From: Argopecten irradians
Lineage: Eukaryota; Mollusca; Bivalvia; Pectinida; Pectinidae
Direction: 5' to 3'
Length of the DNA stretch: 64,000 nt
Assembly: GCF_041381155.1 (NCBI RefSeq)
Contig: NC_091145.1
Coordinates: 37,525,882 to 37,589,881 of the forward strand
Shown here: positions 11,867-24,000 of the stretch, one piece after another
Numbering within the stretch: position 1 is the first letter of the stretch
Layout of the letters: each line of letters begins with the position of its first letter
The notes under the pieces: generated by a model
Seen by the model: the letters and a program-made list of their open reading frames with translations, nothing else
Databases searched by the model: none
What the model was told of the DNA's origin: nothing
Made by a program: the position numbers and the translations under genes

Positions 11867-12714
11867 ACAAAATCAAATTTCAAATATTAGTCTATCTTAG
11901 CCTTAATAGAAACCAAGCTAATGTTTCCATTGACCACAGTGTTAACGTTTTAGAACGTACTATAAGAACTGTTAAATCAATTCAATAATCGTGTGATATA
12001 TAACTAACAAAATTAATGGAAGTCCTTCAGCCCAAACTCCCACCAGGGCAGCCATTTTGAAATATGGTGCATTATACACTGACATATACTGAAATTCTAA
12101 TATTTTCAGCATTTTATTTCAAAATTGATATTTTGAAGGTAAATTTCACACTGGATTTCTAAATTCATATCACTGATATTTTGGAACTAAATACCGTGTC
12201 AGGAAATATTTTCAGTAAAAAACTACTTTGAAATTCATTATAAAACCGGCCAACCAATGGCCCGGACGAAATTCTATCCGGGGCTCAATCTTCTACACAC
12301 GGGCTATTTCGAAAGTATTTTTTTATTATTTACTTGCTTGTTCCGTATTACGCTTTGTTTATAAAACGGGCTTTTGCCCAAACAACCAAAAACATGAATT
12401 TATCTATACATTTTACAATAAACATCAAATCTGTCCAAACTGGAACACATATCGGATGAAAGAAGAATATTTAGAATATTATCCACGAAAATAGTCATTT
12501 TCAATATATTATATCATGTTTAATATTCACACAAGGAATACTTCTTTTTAACAATACACGTAGTTTTAATTATATTCATGACATGGAGAAAACCTAATGA
12601 TAGAAATAAAAACTCAACTTAACCTGGACCGTGACAAACGCTAACATTGTCGTCTATGGAAAAGCATTTGGTTTTTCGTGCTGTTCAGTATCTAACATTC
12701 GTATTTGATTTTGT

Positions 12715-12864
12715 CAGAGATGAGCGCGAACGCAGATCCCCACACCAAGAAATTACGTGCCCGACCTCTGTCGCAGGGGTCAATCTGTCCGCTGTGCAAT
12801 GGACAGACCTCACTCTGAGGAAACCGCCATTTTGACCACGGTTATCCCTACACCAGGTAAGTAT
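12715..12864 (-). pseudogene. U1 snRNA, class A, left unit 7, probably decayed
   Basis: 150-nt A copy at the inner edge of the array. The 5' end is intact, but the Sm site is AAUUUCUUGG where its neighbours have AAUUUAUUGG. The stem-loop IV closing run is broken (CUCUG for CCCUG), and the stem-loop I/II junction reads CCUCAGAGUG. A broken Sm site should block snRNP assembly, so I call it a probable pseudogene. Confidence 0.7.
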
Positions 12865-13814
12865 GACATTGAAAGCAATCCATTTAGTTTTAAACAGTTT
12901 TTAGACGAATATTTGAAATGACTAACTGAAAACACTATACAAATATATCTTATTTGGTGTAACTTAATATCAGAGTGTTATGTTTAGATGTCTAACGAGT
13001 GAAGAATAAGCCTTTTCGTATATTGATTTCTTTAAGTGGTATTCATTCGAAAATTCAAAAGCGATAAAAACGTAATCTGAATGTATTAATATTGGAATAG
13101 ATATGAAAAAGACGCACCCTATACATCAACTGACGTTTATTGTACGTTTTCCGATAGAATTATGTAGCGGTGTGTTTAAAACTTATGTTGTCAATTTACA
13201 AACTGGTAAGCAGGTATGTGTTTCTTGTGTCCAAACTTGAAATTTCGCTTAACTGAAACAACTGCATTGTTCTTTATTAGGATAATAAAACAAACATATT
13301 TTACACACTTGCATCAACTATTCAAATGAAGGGAGATAAGTCGAGCTCATGTACCATTGTAATCCTGTCTGACACGCACATTCCTAATTGACACAAAACA
13401 AGATTCATTTCCAAAATATAGGTGTTGATTGACTGTTGTTTTTATGTATAAGGGAGTGAATAACGTATACATATACCGTAGTTACAAAACACCTTACAAT
13501 GTGTGATGAACCGATTTCATTACGCCGTAATCGTTGTATATACGTCAAATTATGTATGTTGTACGTTCACATTTCTGTTAACACTGAATAAATACTTACA
13601 TTTTCCTTAATTCATCAACTTTTATTTGTTACAAAATCTTTATAGATATTTTAATCGATAACTGGTGTTTTATGGGATATTCGAAATGACAGTAAACGCT
13701 ATGTTATCAGATGTTTAGCTATATAACATACTTATCATCTCTTAATTTTTTCAGGTGACACTATTAATCAATTCTCGGCGATAATTTAAAAGTAAAATTA
13801 TTGTTTGAACAGTC

Positions 13815-13971
13815 ATACTTACCTGTGCTGGAATAACCGTGGTCAAAAGGACGGTGTCCCCAGAATGAGGTCTAACCATTGCACTACGGTCAGACTGGCC
13901 CCTGCGGTCCCTAATGGAGATGCGGGCACGTAATTTGTTAGTGTAGGGATCTGCGTTCGCGCTCATCCATG
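13815..13971 (+). ncRNA. RNU1: U1 snRNA, class B, left unit 7, diverged edge copy
   Basis: 157-nt B copy, innermost in the left array. The 5' end and Sm site are intact. Stem-loop I has several changes. Stem-loop IV has UUCG rather than UUAG, and its last run is AUCCAUG, one base off pairing. The -30 element is kept. Functional status is unclear. Confidence 0.7.
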
Positions 13972-14189
13972 ACAAAATCAAATTTCAAATACGTATTTGT
14001 CTATCTTAGCCTTTATAGATACCAACCTTATGTTTTTATTGGCCACAATGTTAACCATTAAGAATGTACTATATAAGAACTGCTTAATCAATCCAGTGAT
14101 CTCTAACTAACAAACGAAAGTATTCAGCTCAAACTCCCACCAGAGCAGCCATTTTGAGATAAGGTGCATTATACAATGATAAATACTGA

Positions 14190-14900
14190 ATTAATAAAAT
14201 GGTTTTTGAAAAAAAAAATCGACCATTTACACTTTTTCTCACCCCCCCCCCCCTTTCCTAATTTGTTCGTTCAATGTTGCATTTGAAACCGTTAAAAGAT
14301 TTTTCTTTTCTTCCAGAGTTTTGTTTTGTAGACTATCCAATCATGTAGCACCGTAGTTGAGAAACATTTTTTCTGCAATTGATATGACCTTTTTTTCTGA
14401 ATTTGTACCACTTTCCCAAGGTTCTTGTTTGTTCCGGCAAATAAAAATATCTTTGGTTTCAACTTTGTTTACATCCCGATCTTCTTAGTTTATCACAATT
14501 ACATATGTATAAGTTAATGCATGCACAATATGTTTTATTTGATTAGTCCTAACGGGGTATAGTTAACTCGTACCCAGTCCAACTCATACCCACCAACCCG
14601 TACCAAAAATTGGCGATGGCGTACCCAGAAAATTTAGCTAAGTCGCATCCATGCTTGGCTAACCCGTACCTATCATTTTGGTGTATTATACATGTAATAA
14701 ATAATGGGTACGGGATTGCTTTAATTCGTCCTAAAATACCTATTTTGTTCAATAATATTAAATGGAAAAAATTATCATATATGAATTGAAATGAAACAAA
14801 AAATCAGAATTGACGAAATAATGATTAAAAACACGGAGAAAAATAGAGCGGAAAATAATTGCTTCCCCTATTGGGATTCGAACTTATACTTTGGATGTAA
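14190..14900. other. Intergenic stretch between the U1 array and COPG
   Basis: AT-rich sequence with no gene that I can support. It includes a C run near 14,240. Around 14,555-14,690 several short CGTACC/GTACCC repeats generate a meaningless minus-strand open frame. Near 14,866-14,880, ATTGGGATTCGAAC resembles a tRNA B box on the minus strand, without a matching A box. Confidence 0.5.
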
Positions 14901-14914
14901 ATCACAACATGAAT

Positions 14915-15025
14915 CGGATTTCCGGTTTGTACTTTTTACGCATGCGCATTGGAAATTGTGAACGTGTACCTACTTCCGGCCATCACCGGCGACTAAGAAG
15001 AGCTAGTGAAAGAAAAACCTCCAAA
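14915..15025 (+). promoter_or_regulatory. Likely COPG promoter with NRF1- and ETS-like sites
   Basis: ACGCATGCGCA at 14938-14948 matches the NRF1 palindrome, and TACTTCCGG near 14971-14979 is an ETS core; a second TTCCGG lies near 14920. Both are typical of TATA-less housekeeping promoters and lie within about 110 bp of the start codon. Assignment rests on motif and position only. Confidence 0.5.
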
Positions 15026-15031
15026 ATGCAT

Positions 15032-18000
15032 ATGTTAAGGCGAGACAAGAAAGAGGAAGAAGATGGTAAGAATAGGAAAATAACTTAAACATTAGAATAC
15101 ATCAGTAAAATGTATCGATTGCCGCCAATATGAACTTGCGATGCCTAGAGGCTAGAGCTAGCATGATTCAACAGTGTTCAATGGCGATCGCGACGACATT
15201 TCAGATTCGTGTAAAGCAATGGTTTAATATGAATTTAAGGCAAAGCCTCAGAAGAGCGCAGCTACATGTAAAAGATTATAACATCATAACTTTATATTGT
15301 CTATATTTTTCTATGAGATTAACAATGGAATATTTCACTGACAAAAAAAATACTATCGATAGTTAGAAAGAATTCAAAACAATCCAAATGGAATAGTTCA
15401 ATATACACGTACTTCAATCTTGTTTTTATCAGATGCAGAGAAAACTTGGCAACATGCCATGCTATCAAAAATACGCGCGAATCTGTGCCGTCATCTTTGG
15501 CGTCAGGTTTTGTGACGTCATTGCTGACAGTGCCGTGCGCTTGAGAACATACACAGTACATATTGGACAACTACATTTATTGCGTTGTTCTTGTACATGT
15601 GTAAATTAAAACTACTTACAGTAATTTTAAAGCGTATACTGATAACACATTTAGTCTAGTACAGAAATTTCAAATCTCGTGCTGATAACGAGAATTAAAA
15701 CATGGCTGCCTACATGGAGGCGCGAGACCTTTCCCGCGGGACACAATTTCAAAGTCCAAGGGGTACTGGAGTGTATTGGAATCTATATGCTCACACACGT
15801 GTTATGGTTAGTAGAGCTTCGCTCTACGCGGCCTTCGGCCGCGCAGAGAGCTGCGCTCTTATTAACACAAGAACCCAATAGTTCACGGACATACACACTT
15901 AACTAAACATATTTCAAATATTGTACTTTTATTTGCAGGTGGTGGAAATCCATTCCATAACATAGAAAAGAGCTCTGTTTTGCAAGAGGTATGTTACAAT
16001 AAAAACATAGATATCTTTTTATGAATATTGATATATGGAACGTGTTGTATTTTTCAACAAAAATAACATTTTATTAGTTAAAATATTGTATATAGATGGG
16101 TATTTGGAATCAAATCATGACACCAATAAACCTACAAACAACAAATATATAAGTACATTGTACTTGATCAGGTTGGGCACAACCCTGTGTAGCAGGTTTT
16201 AATTGTATGGTGTACATAGTGATATTAAAAGGTCAGCTTCAGTCAAGGGGCATTTCCCTTTAGCTCATTCGAAAGAGCGGCAGACCAGTAAATCCGGGGT
16301 TTTGGGATCTATACTACATCTATATGCTATCTAATGTAATTTAAATCTAATCAGACGGTACAAACAACCAGGTTTAACCGGCAAAAAGTACCGGGTACCG
16401 CCTGATATTGAAATCCCTGCACAGGTAAAACTCATACTGATGAATATGCACTGTAATCAATGGACAACACCTAGATTGTCATCTTACAACAAAGCAAGAA
16501 AATAGAATTTAATAGTCTAGCTAGTTCATGCACAGAAACATAGAGTCTTAGATAAGTTGTAAGGCATTTCAAAACTTATGACGCCCTTTTTTGATAACAA
16601 TTTCTAAAACAACATTATGTATTTTCCTTTCACGGAATTCCTCATTCGAGTAACTAAATGATTACTCAAATTGCATTGTTACTCAAATGGGAAACTGTTA
16701 CCTATATTATAAATACATATCCCTGTCTATAATTCATTAATTATATAAACTTTCTTTGAAATATTCAACAATATGGTATGATGAAGTTATAGTGTTGTTG
16801 ACTCACAGTTCATTTATATGTTTTTACAGATGGAATTTCTTATATAAATACTACAAATGTCATGTATTTTACATTAAATTCATTGCAGTTCATATTAAAA
16901 CTATAACCATAACTTATCACTTCTAATTCATAATAATTTTTCATAATTGATAGTAATTGGATCTTGAGATGACCTTAATCAATTATTGATTGGAATCCTA
17001 AAAAAAATCTATGACTTTTTACAGGCCAGAACTTTCAATGAATCTCCCATAAATCCCAGGAAATGTGCCCACATTCTCACCAAGGTCCTATACCTGATCA
17101 ACCAGGGAGAACAGATCGGATCAACAGAAGCCACCGAGGCTTTTTTTGCCATGACAAAACTTTTCCAAGCTAAAGATGTAAGCTTTGTTGTTGATTTTTA
17201 GATACAAATTTTATTTCTCTGTCCTTTGATAACTTATAATTTTTGAGGAAGGCAAGACTAATAAAAAGCTGGCTGTCCTATTGTTTTTCCTGCAGTAATG
17301 ATGGCATTGCCATCATCAACATTTGCATTAAAATCCACCTTTGATAAAGTAAATCCAATTGAACCAAAACAATGTTAATTTAGTCTTTGCTTCAGTCAGT
17401 ATACCTGTTATTCTTGTTTAAACTATTTCATGTGTAAAGTACTGAAGTTACTAGCAGTGTTGATAATTAAAAAGTATCTTTGGAACTAGACTAGCATTTT
17501 GAAAAAAATATATATATTTAGATACATTGTATATGTAATCTCCGTTGAATTTTGTAGGTAACGAAAAAAATATGATAAATGATATAAATATATTTTCACT
17601 GAACTATTAGAGATTGTAACACTAACAAATTTTATTTTGTCTTGTACAGCCAATCCTGCGACGCCTAGTGTACCTTGGAATCAAAGAAATGTCCAAGATT
17701 GCCCAGGATGTTATCATTGTTACTAGCAGGTATTTTAATTTGAATAAGATGTTAATTAAGCAGTAAATGAGATGAAGAAAATAGGATACCAGAATAATTT
17801 TATAAATATGGAGAAATAAGCTGTTTTCAGTACATTGTGTATTTTCAATTGAATTTTGATTGTTACAGCTGTTTTGCATATGGGGGTTCATTAAGCTTGT
17901 GGAAAAATAAAAAATAAATCTCTGGGGAGTCATTTTTTAGCATTGTTTGGAATCAATCAATTTCTTTAGAAAATTTGTTAGATAATGAATATTTAATGTT

Positions 18001-21000
18001 GACAGTTTGATGAAGGACATGACTGGAAGAGATGACCAGTTCAGAGGACCAGCCATCCGAGCCCTGTGTTCTATCACAGATGTAAGGTCAATTTCCTACA
18101 ATAACAAACAGATATAAACCACATTTTAACATTTTCATTGAGAAAAAAATATGTCATGTAAAGAATTGTAACACATGAATGAATTTGAAATTGTTTAAAA
18201 TAAATTGGTGATTAATTCAATGACTACTTAACTTTGTTTCCCAAAATAAGCATTATAATCATAAATATTAACTGATAAGGACTTGTTCTGATGTTTGTCA
18301 TTTTGAATTTTCCTTGAAATGTTTCTTTTATTGCTTTTCAGACTACAATGTTACAAAGTATTGAGCGTTACATGAAGCAAGCTATAGTGGACAAAGTCAC
18401 CGCCGTGTCCAGTGCTGCCCTTGTCTCATCTCTGGTCAGTTTAGAAGCTTATCCTTGGCCTATTCTGTATTTTTTATGACAGAGTTGTCTGCCCTTGTGT
18501 ATAAGTAGTGATTGTTACCTCATGTTTTTGTGAGGGTACGGTAAACCTTCGGTTAGTTCGAACAAAATTAAATAAATATTGATGGACCAGTTCGAATTAT
18601 CCGAAATTAAACTTCAGGAAAAAATCGTAAGTTCGAACTATCCGAGTTGAAATCGGTAAAAACCAATTTTGTACCGATGTACCTGGCATAAGCAATGTAA
18701 GGCAGAAAATCTATAGGGAAAGTATTTAGTTTCCTGAAGATATTATATACAACCATTTTCTCATGAACATGAGCATTTAATTGGTGAATTTATAATTAAT
18801 TGCGTAGCAGAAGCCGCATGCATATGTGCATGTGGACAAGGCCCCAAACAGCACCGATCACGATCGCGGCCTATAATTTACATCGACGTCCGTTAACTGG
18901 GATAGAAACTTTATTTAAACCACAGAAAATTTAGTTAGAACTTTGTTATATTTCGTAACAAAGGTAAATTTATTTATTTACTGTTTTAGTTAAAGAAAAT
19001 CCGGTTGCATCTACGAAACTGCTGTTGGAAATATTTGTTTACATTCATTTCGTAAAATTAGGTCACAAGCGTACTGTGACTGTCAGAATGTCCAAAACCC
19101 GATTGCATATTGTCTCCTTCTAAAATTACTTAACTAGTTTTAACCTGATGAAAAGCTACGTATCTATTGTTCAATTATCCAAACACGTGGATTGTTTTGG
19201 CTGGAGCTGAATATGTAATCACACTCACTTGCTGTGACCCAGCGGCTGGCTTTTGATGCTCGCTGTGACACCTCATAACTGGCCTATCCAAGCCAGCGTG
19301 AGGCACGTGTTTACAGGTAATTTAACACCTTGATTGGCTGATTAAAGATAGATTGAATGCATATTTTAATGTCGACTTAAACTGATATCTGTATCTAGAT
19401 TGGACTTAACAAACATTGGCGATTTCTTCCACGTGTTTCCATCAGGTACAGCGAATTTAAATATAAGTTACATTGTCGGGGCCTAAGATTAAACATTTGG
19501 CCTTGCTGCTTTGTGTACAATATATCGGAATAAATAATTTTCATTTATGGCTTCAAATGTTCAATTTCTTATCTGTCGTATGGTCATTATAATGTTCATT
19601 TATACAATCTTTATTCCAAACATGAAAACTGTTGCAATATGCAAAATATATCGCCATTTTTATTATAGAGGGACCCCATTGCGCCGGTTTGCCGACAAAA
19701 ATGGTACTTTTACGTTCATAATTTGACGTGTCCGAACTATCCGAAATAGGATTGATTATAAAAAGTCAGTGTTCGAACTATCACTAGCTAAAAAATTACC
19801 GTTTTTCTGGAAAAAATTGTGTGTTCGAACTATCCGGCGGCGGTTCGAATTAACCGGAGGTTTACCGTAATACATTTATCAGAAAAACTTCAGGTAATTT
19901 TTACTCGCATAATAAGGGTGTTACAATCAATACCTACCTGTAAGGACATATATCTCTGTAATACAGTAAAATAAATAGATTTATAGAGATAAATGTAATA
20001 ATGCCATGGTACTTTGGTTACATTTCACTTAAATCCTCTAAGAATTAAATCAATGATTTTTAAAAGGTGAAGAAATAAAGATACTAGATTTCAAATTTTA
20101 CTGCTGTTTGTTTTGTAGTAACCAACATGCATCAAATTTAATGTAAAATACAGAAACTGGAAAAAATTATGTTTTCCTTGCAATTATAAGGTTTTTTTGT
20201 GACTCTCTGCCTTATAGCATTTGAGTAAGTCGAGTCAGGATGTGACGAAGCGCTGGGTGAACGAGGCACAGGAAGCAGTGTCCAGTGATAACATTATGGT
20301 TCAGGTAAGCCTCGTAAACACCTTACTAGATAAATATCTGTCTTTTGATGTGAGTCAGTTTTCCAGTTGATATTTATCATCTTCATCTTCAGTTTTATAT
20401 GAACTTACTGGTCAAATTTTCATGATGTCATATTAGTTGATGATATTTTAGTCTGTGGCGTAATTTTTTTTCTGCTAGTCATTTGGACTAGTAAACCTTA
20501 AAATTTTACAATTCTGACTTGTTAATCACTAGTCCAAATTAAATGTACAGTCGTTTAGGAATTTCACTTCAACACTTCAGTCATGATCAGGTTACGATTT
20601 TTGACCCAATTATAGTCTGAATGTGTTTTGGGCATTTGTAAGTGATGCATCCAGATTGAAAATGTGTTGAAAAATGCAATTGACCACTGCTCTTGTAAAT
20701 GTAGTATTTTCTGACCCAAGATTACAATCTGAATGTGTTTGTGAATGCATCTTCTCACAAAATGATGCATCTGGACTGAAAACGTGTTGAAAAAATACAA
20801 ATGACCACTGCTCTTGTAAATATAGTATTTTCTGATTTTAGTCGGGTTGGGAGTCACTAGTCCAATGGGACTAGTTCATTACAATTTGCACTTGTCCGGC
20901 TATAAAATTACTAGACATGGGCATCAGACTAGTGCTTAAAGTCGTAGACTGATATTTGCTCTTTAGATATACCTTTAGAGGACAATTGACATGTAATTAA

Positions 21001-24000
21001 TACCTGTGTTTCTGATGACAGTACCACGCCCTCGGACTTTTGTATCACATCAGGAAATATGACAGACTGGCAGTCACTAAACTGGTCACAAAGTTCTCCA
21101 AACACTCACTCAAGTCACCCTACGCATATTGTTTACTGGTAAGTTATAATCTTAAGGTAATTTAATCAATCTTGTTTCCGTGTCAAAATGTACAGAAATT
21201 ATTTAGAATCTTGTATCTCTGTATTATGGTATAAAACATCGAAAACATTGACAAAATAAATTTCTAGTTTCAGATTTTAGCATTTATATCTTGTATTGTA
21301 TTACAGATCAGAATTGCAAGTAAACTCATGGAAGAGGAAGGGGTAGGGTAAGTGTGAAATTCTGAACGAAGAATTATAGTAATTAATAGAACTTTATTAG
21401 TCATTATCATATTAATTTGTTCATTTTGTTCTGGATGACTTTAATACGTATTACCAATGAGTTGTCAAAACTATTTATGACAAGTAAAACAAAGGAAGAT
21501 GGTTTGATATACATTTCTGCTGATTTATAAATTAGTAAGATAAACAAGCAAGGAAATATTTGATGTAATTAGCATTACTTAATAATCACCATAAAATAAC
21601 AACTGTTACCAGCTCTGATATGACCATTGTTAACTCCTGTAGAACTGACAGTCCTATGTTTGACTTCATTGAGAACTGCCTGCGACACAAGAGTGAGATT
21701 GTCATCTACGAGGCTGCCCACGCTATAGTAAACCTAAAGAACACATCAGCTAAGGAGCTGGCCTCCGCTGTACCAGTTCTCCAACTGTTCTGTAGCTCAG
21801 CTAAACCCACACTGAGGTTCGCTGCCATCAGGACACTCAACAAGGTCTGTAGTCACTGTTATCCTTATCCTTAATTGTGGGAAGTTGATTGTCTTAAGTT
21901 GCTTTATATAAATTATAAATGCAATGAAAATGTTTTACTTTCTTCAAACAAGCATTAATAATAGAATAAATTTTTTTAGATAGTCCCATTGAACTAGATT
22001 ACTAGATTTCCAATATTCATCAGTATGAAAGCAAGACATAGTGTGTATTTAGGTTTTAATGTATATTAAGTAACTATATCTCAGTATTTTGTTCACTAAC
22101 CTGTTTACAATCTATTGTTGTTATCAGGTTGCCATGGTATCATGTTTATGATTTGATATTGTTATCAGGTTGCTATGAAACACCCAGCAGCAGTGACAGC
22201 ATGTAACCTGGAGTTAGAGAATCTGATCACAGACTCCAACCGTAGTATAGCTACACTGGCCATTACAACACTTCTAAAGGTAAAATGTCTAACTATCATA
22301 TCACAGACTCCAACCGTAGTATAGCTACATTGGCCATCACAACACTTCTAAAGGTAAAATATCTAACTATCATATCACAGACTCCAACCGTAGTATAGCT
22401 ACATTGGCCATCACAACACTTCTAAAGGTAAAATATCTAACTATCATATCTCAGACTCCAACCGTAGTATAGCTAACTGGCCATTACAACACTTCTAAAG
22501 GTAAAATATCTAACTATCACATCACAGACTCCAACCGTAGTATAGCTACATTGGCCATCACAACACTTCTAAAGGTAAAATATCTAACTATCATATCACA
22601 GACTCCAACCGTAGTATAGCTACACTTGCCATCACAACACTTCTAAAGGTAAAATATCTAACTATCATATCTCAGACTCCATCAGTAGTATAGCTACACT
22701 TGCCATCACAATTCTGTTCCTCTCTCTGCAGACTGGAAGTGAAAGCAGCATTGATAGACTGATGAAGCAGATCTCCAGCTTCATGAGCGAAATCTCTGAC
22801 GAATTTAAAATTGTTGTCATTCAAGCCATACAGTAAGTCTAGACTTCTCTACAATTTAATTAGTGGAAATAAAGATTGTGTGATTCCGGCAAAGTTCCAA
22901 TTATTTACTTAAGAGTTGTTCTTAAAACATATTAAAACTACTGTTTTAGTATTGTTGTCAGTCTGTCATGTGTTGTAATTTATATGATTCTTCGGTTTTT
23001 AATAAAATATACTACTGACATATAATGTGTATGGATTTCATTAAGTTTTCAATATATTTACATGATTATTTTATTAATAGGTCCTTATGCCAGAAGTTCC
23101 CCCGAAAGCATCCAGTTTTGATGAATTTCCTGTCATCTGTGCTGAGGGATGAGGTATAATTTCCATTTGACTATCATTTTTTTTCATCCTTTGGATTTTA
23201 TTCCAATTTCAATATACAAACAAAGAATTGGGGTAACCTTATCAGTTTAATTAACCACTGTTTCCAGTGGTTTTAATTACAGTGAAACCTGTCTAATTTA
23301 ACATTTGACTTTTCCGACATTCTGTCAAATCTGACGCTTCCCATGAATAACAATACCCTACTTTCACAACACCATGTCTAATCTGACCAAACAAAAAGTT
23401 ACTCCCTCATAGATTAGACAGGTTTATGACTTCTTCACTGATATGTTATCAGGGCGGTTTTGAGTACAAGAAAGCCATTGTAGAAAGCATCATTACCATC
23501 ATTGAGGACAACCCAGAGGCTAAGGAAGCAGGTGAGTGGTGTTTTATTGTTTGTTCTTGATTGGGTATAAACAAGATATAATTAATGATTATGTTCATGT
23601 GAAAAAGATTACAAGGACACAAACCATTTGAAGCTGGCCCCAGTTTCACGCATATTCCTTTAAAGATGCTCCACCGCTGACAAATGGTATTTTTTCACAA
23701 TCAAAAACAGGAGCAGATGATTAAGTATTTTTCTTCAGTTACAAAAGTTACTTACTTTACGCCCTTACTACCGTTAAAAAGTTTGAGCTTTTAATTTTAA
23801 TTTAAGTTCAAAATATGAAAAATAATTGCATCCCGAAAAAATTCCGTGACACTATATCCTATATGGAATGAAATACTGATTGCGCATGCACCAAAGGCGA
23901 AATAAATTATCTTATATTATTTTTTGTTTTAATTAGGCATATATATACACGATTAAACACCAATTATTGTTCAAATGAAGAATATCATTTATGCTCTGTT

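Larger units (their letters stand above)
1..14190. repeat. Left U1 snRNA gene array: seven ~2.1-kb tandem units
   Basis: Seven head-to-tail units begin (at CTCAACTTAACC) near 9, 2111, 4215, 6324, 8428, 10506 and 12613, giving periods of about 2102, 2104, 2109, 2104, 2078 and 2107 bp. Each unit has a class A U1 gene on the minus strand, a ~950-bp spacer between the two 5' ends, a class B U1 gene on the plus strand, and a ~845-bp tail-to-tail spacer. Units 1-6 are nearly identical by eye; unit 5 lacks about 28 bp near 9068. Unit 7, at the inner edge, is clearly more diverged, and homology fades at about 14,190. The array begins before base 1, so its full copy number is unknown. The recurring short open frames (for example 1138-1377 minus and 1728-1958 plus) are antisense to U1 or change frame between units, and I treat them as non-coding. 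Confidence 0.95.

Noticed and set aside
1-14190. CRISPR-like or rDNA array
   Set aside because: Units are 2.1 kb, hold U1 genes, and show no rRNA sequence or short spacer-repeat structure.
14866-14880. tRNA gene or SINE on the minus strand (GTTCGAATCCC)
   Set aside because: A good B box but no A box or cloverleaf at the right distance.
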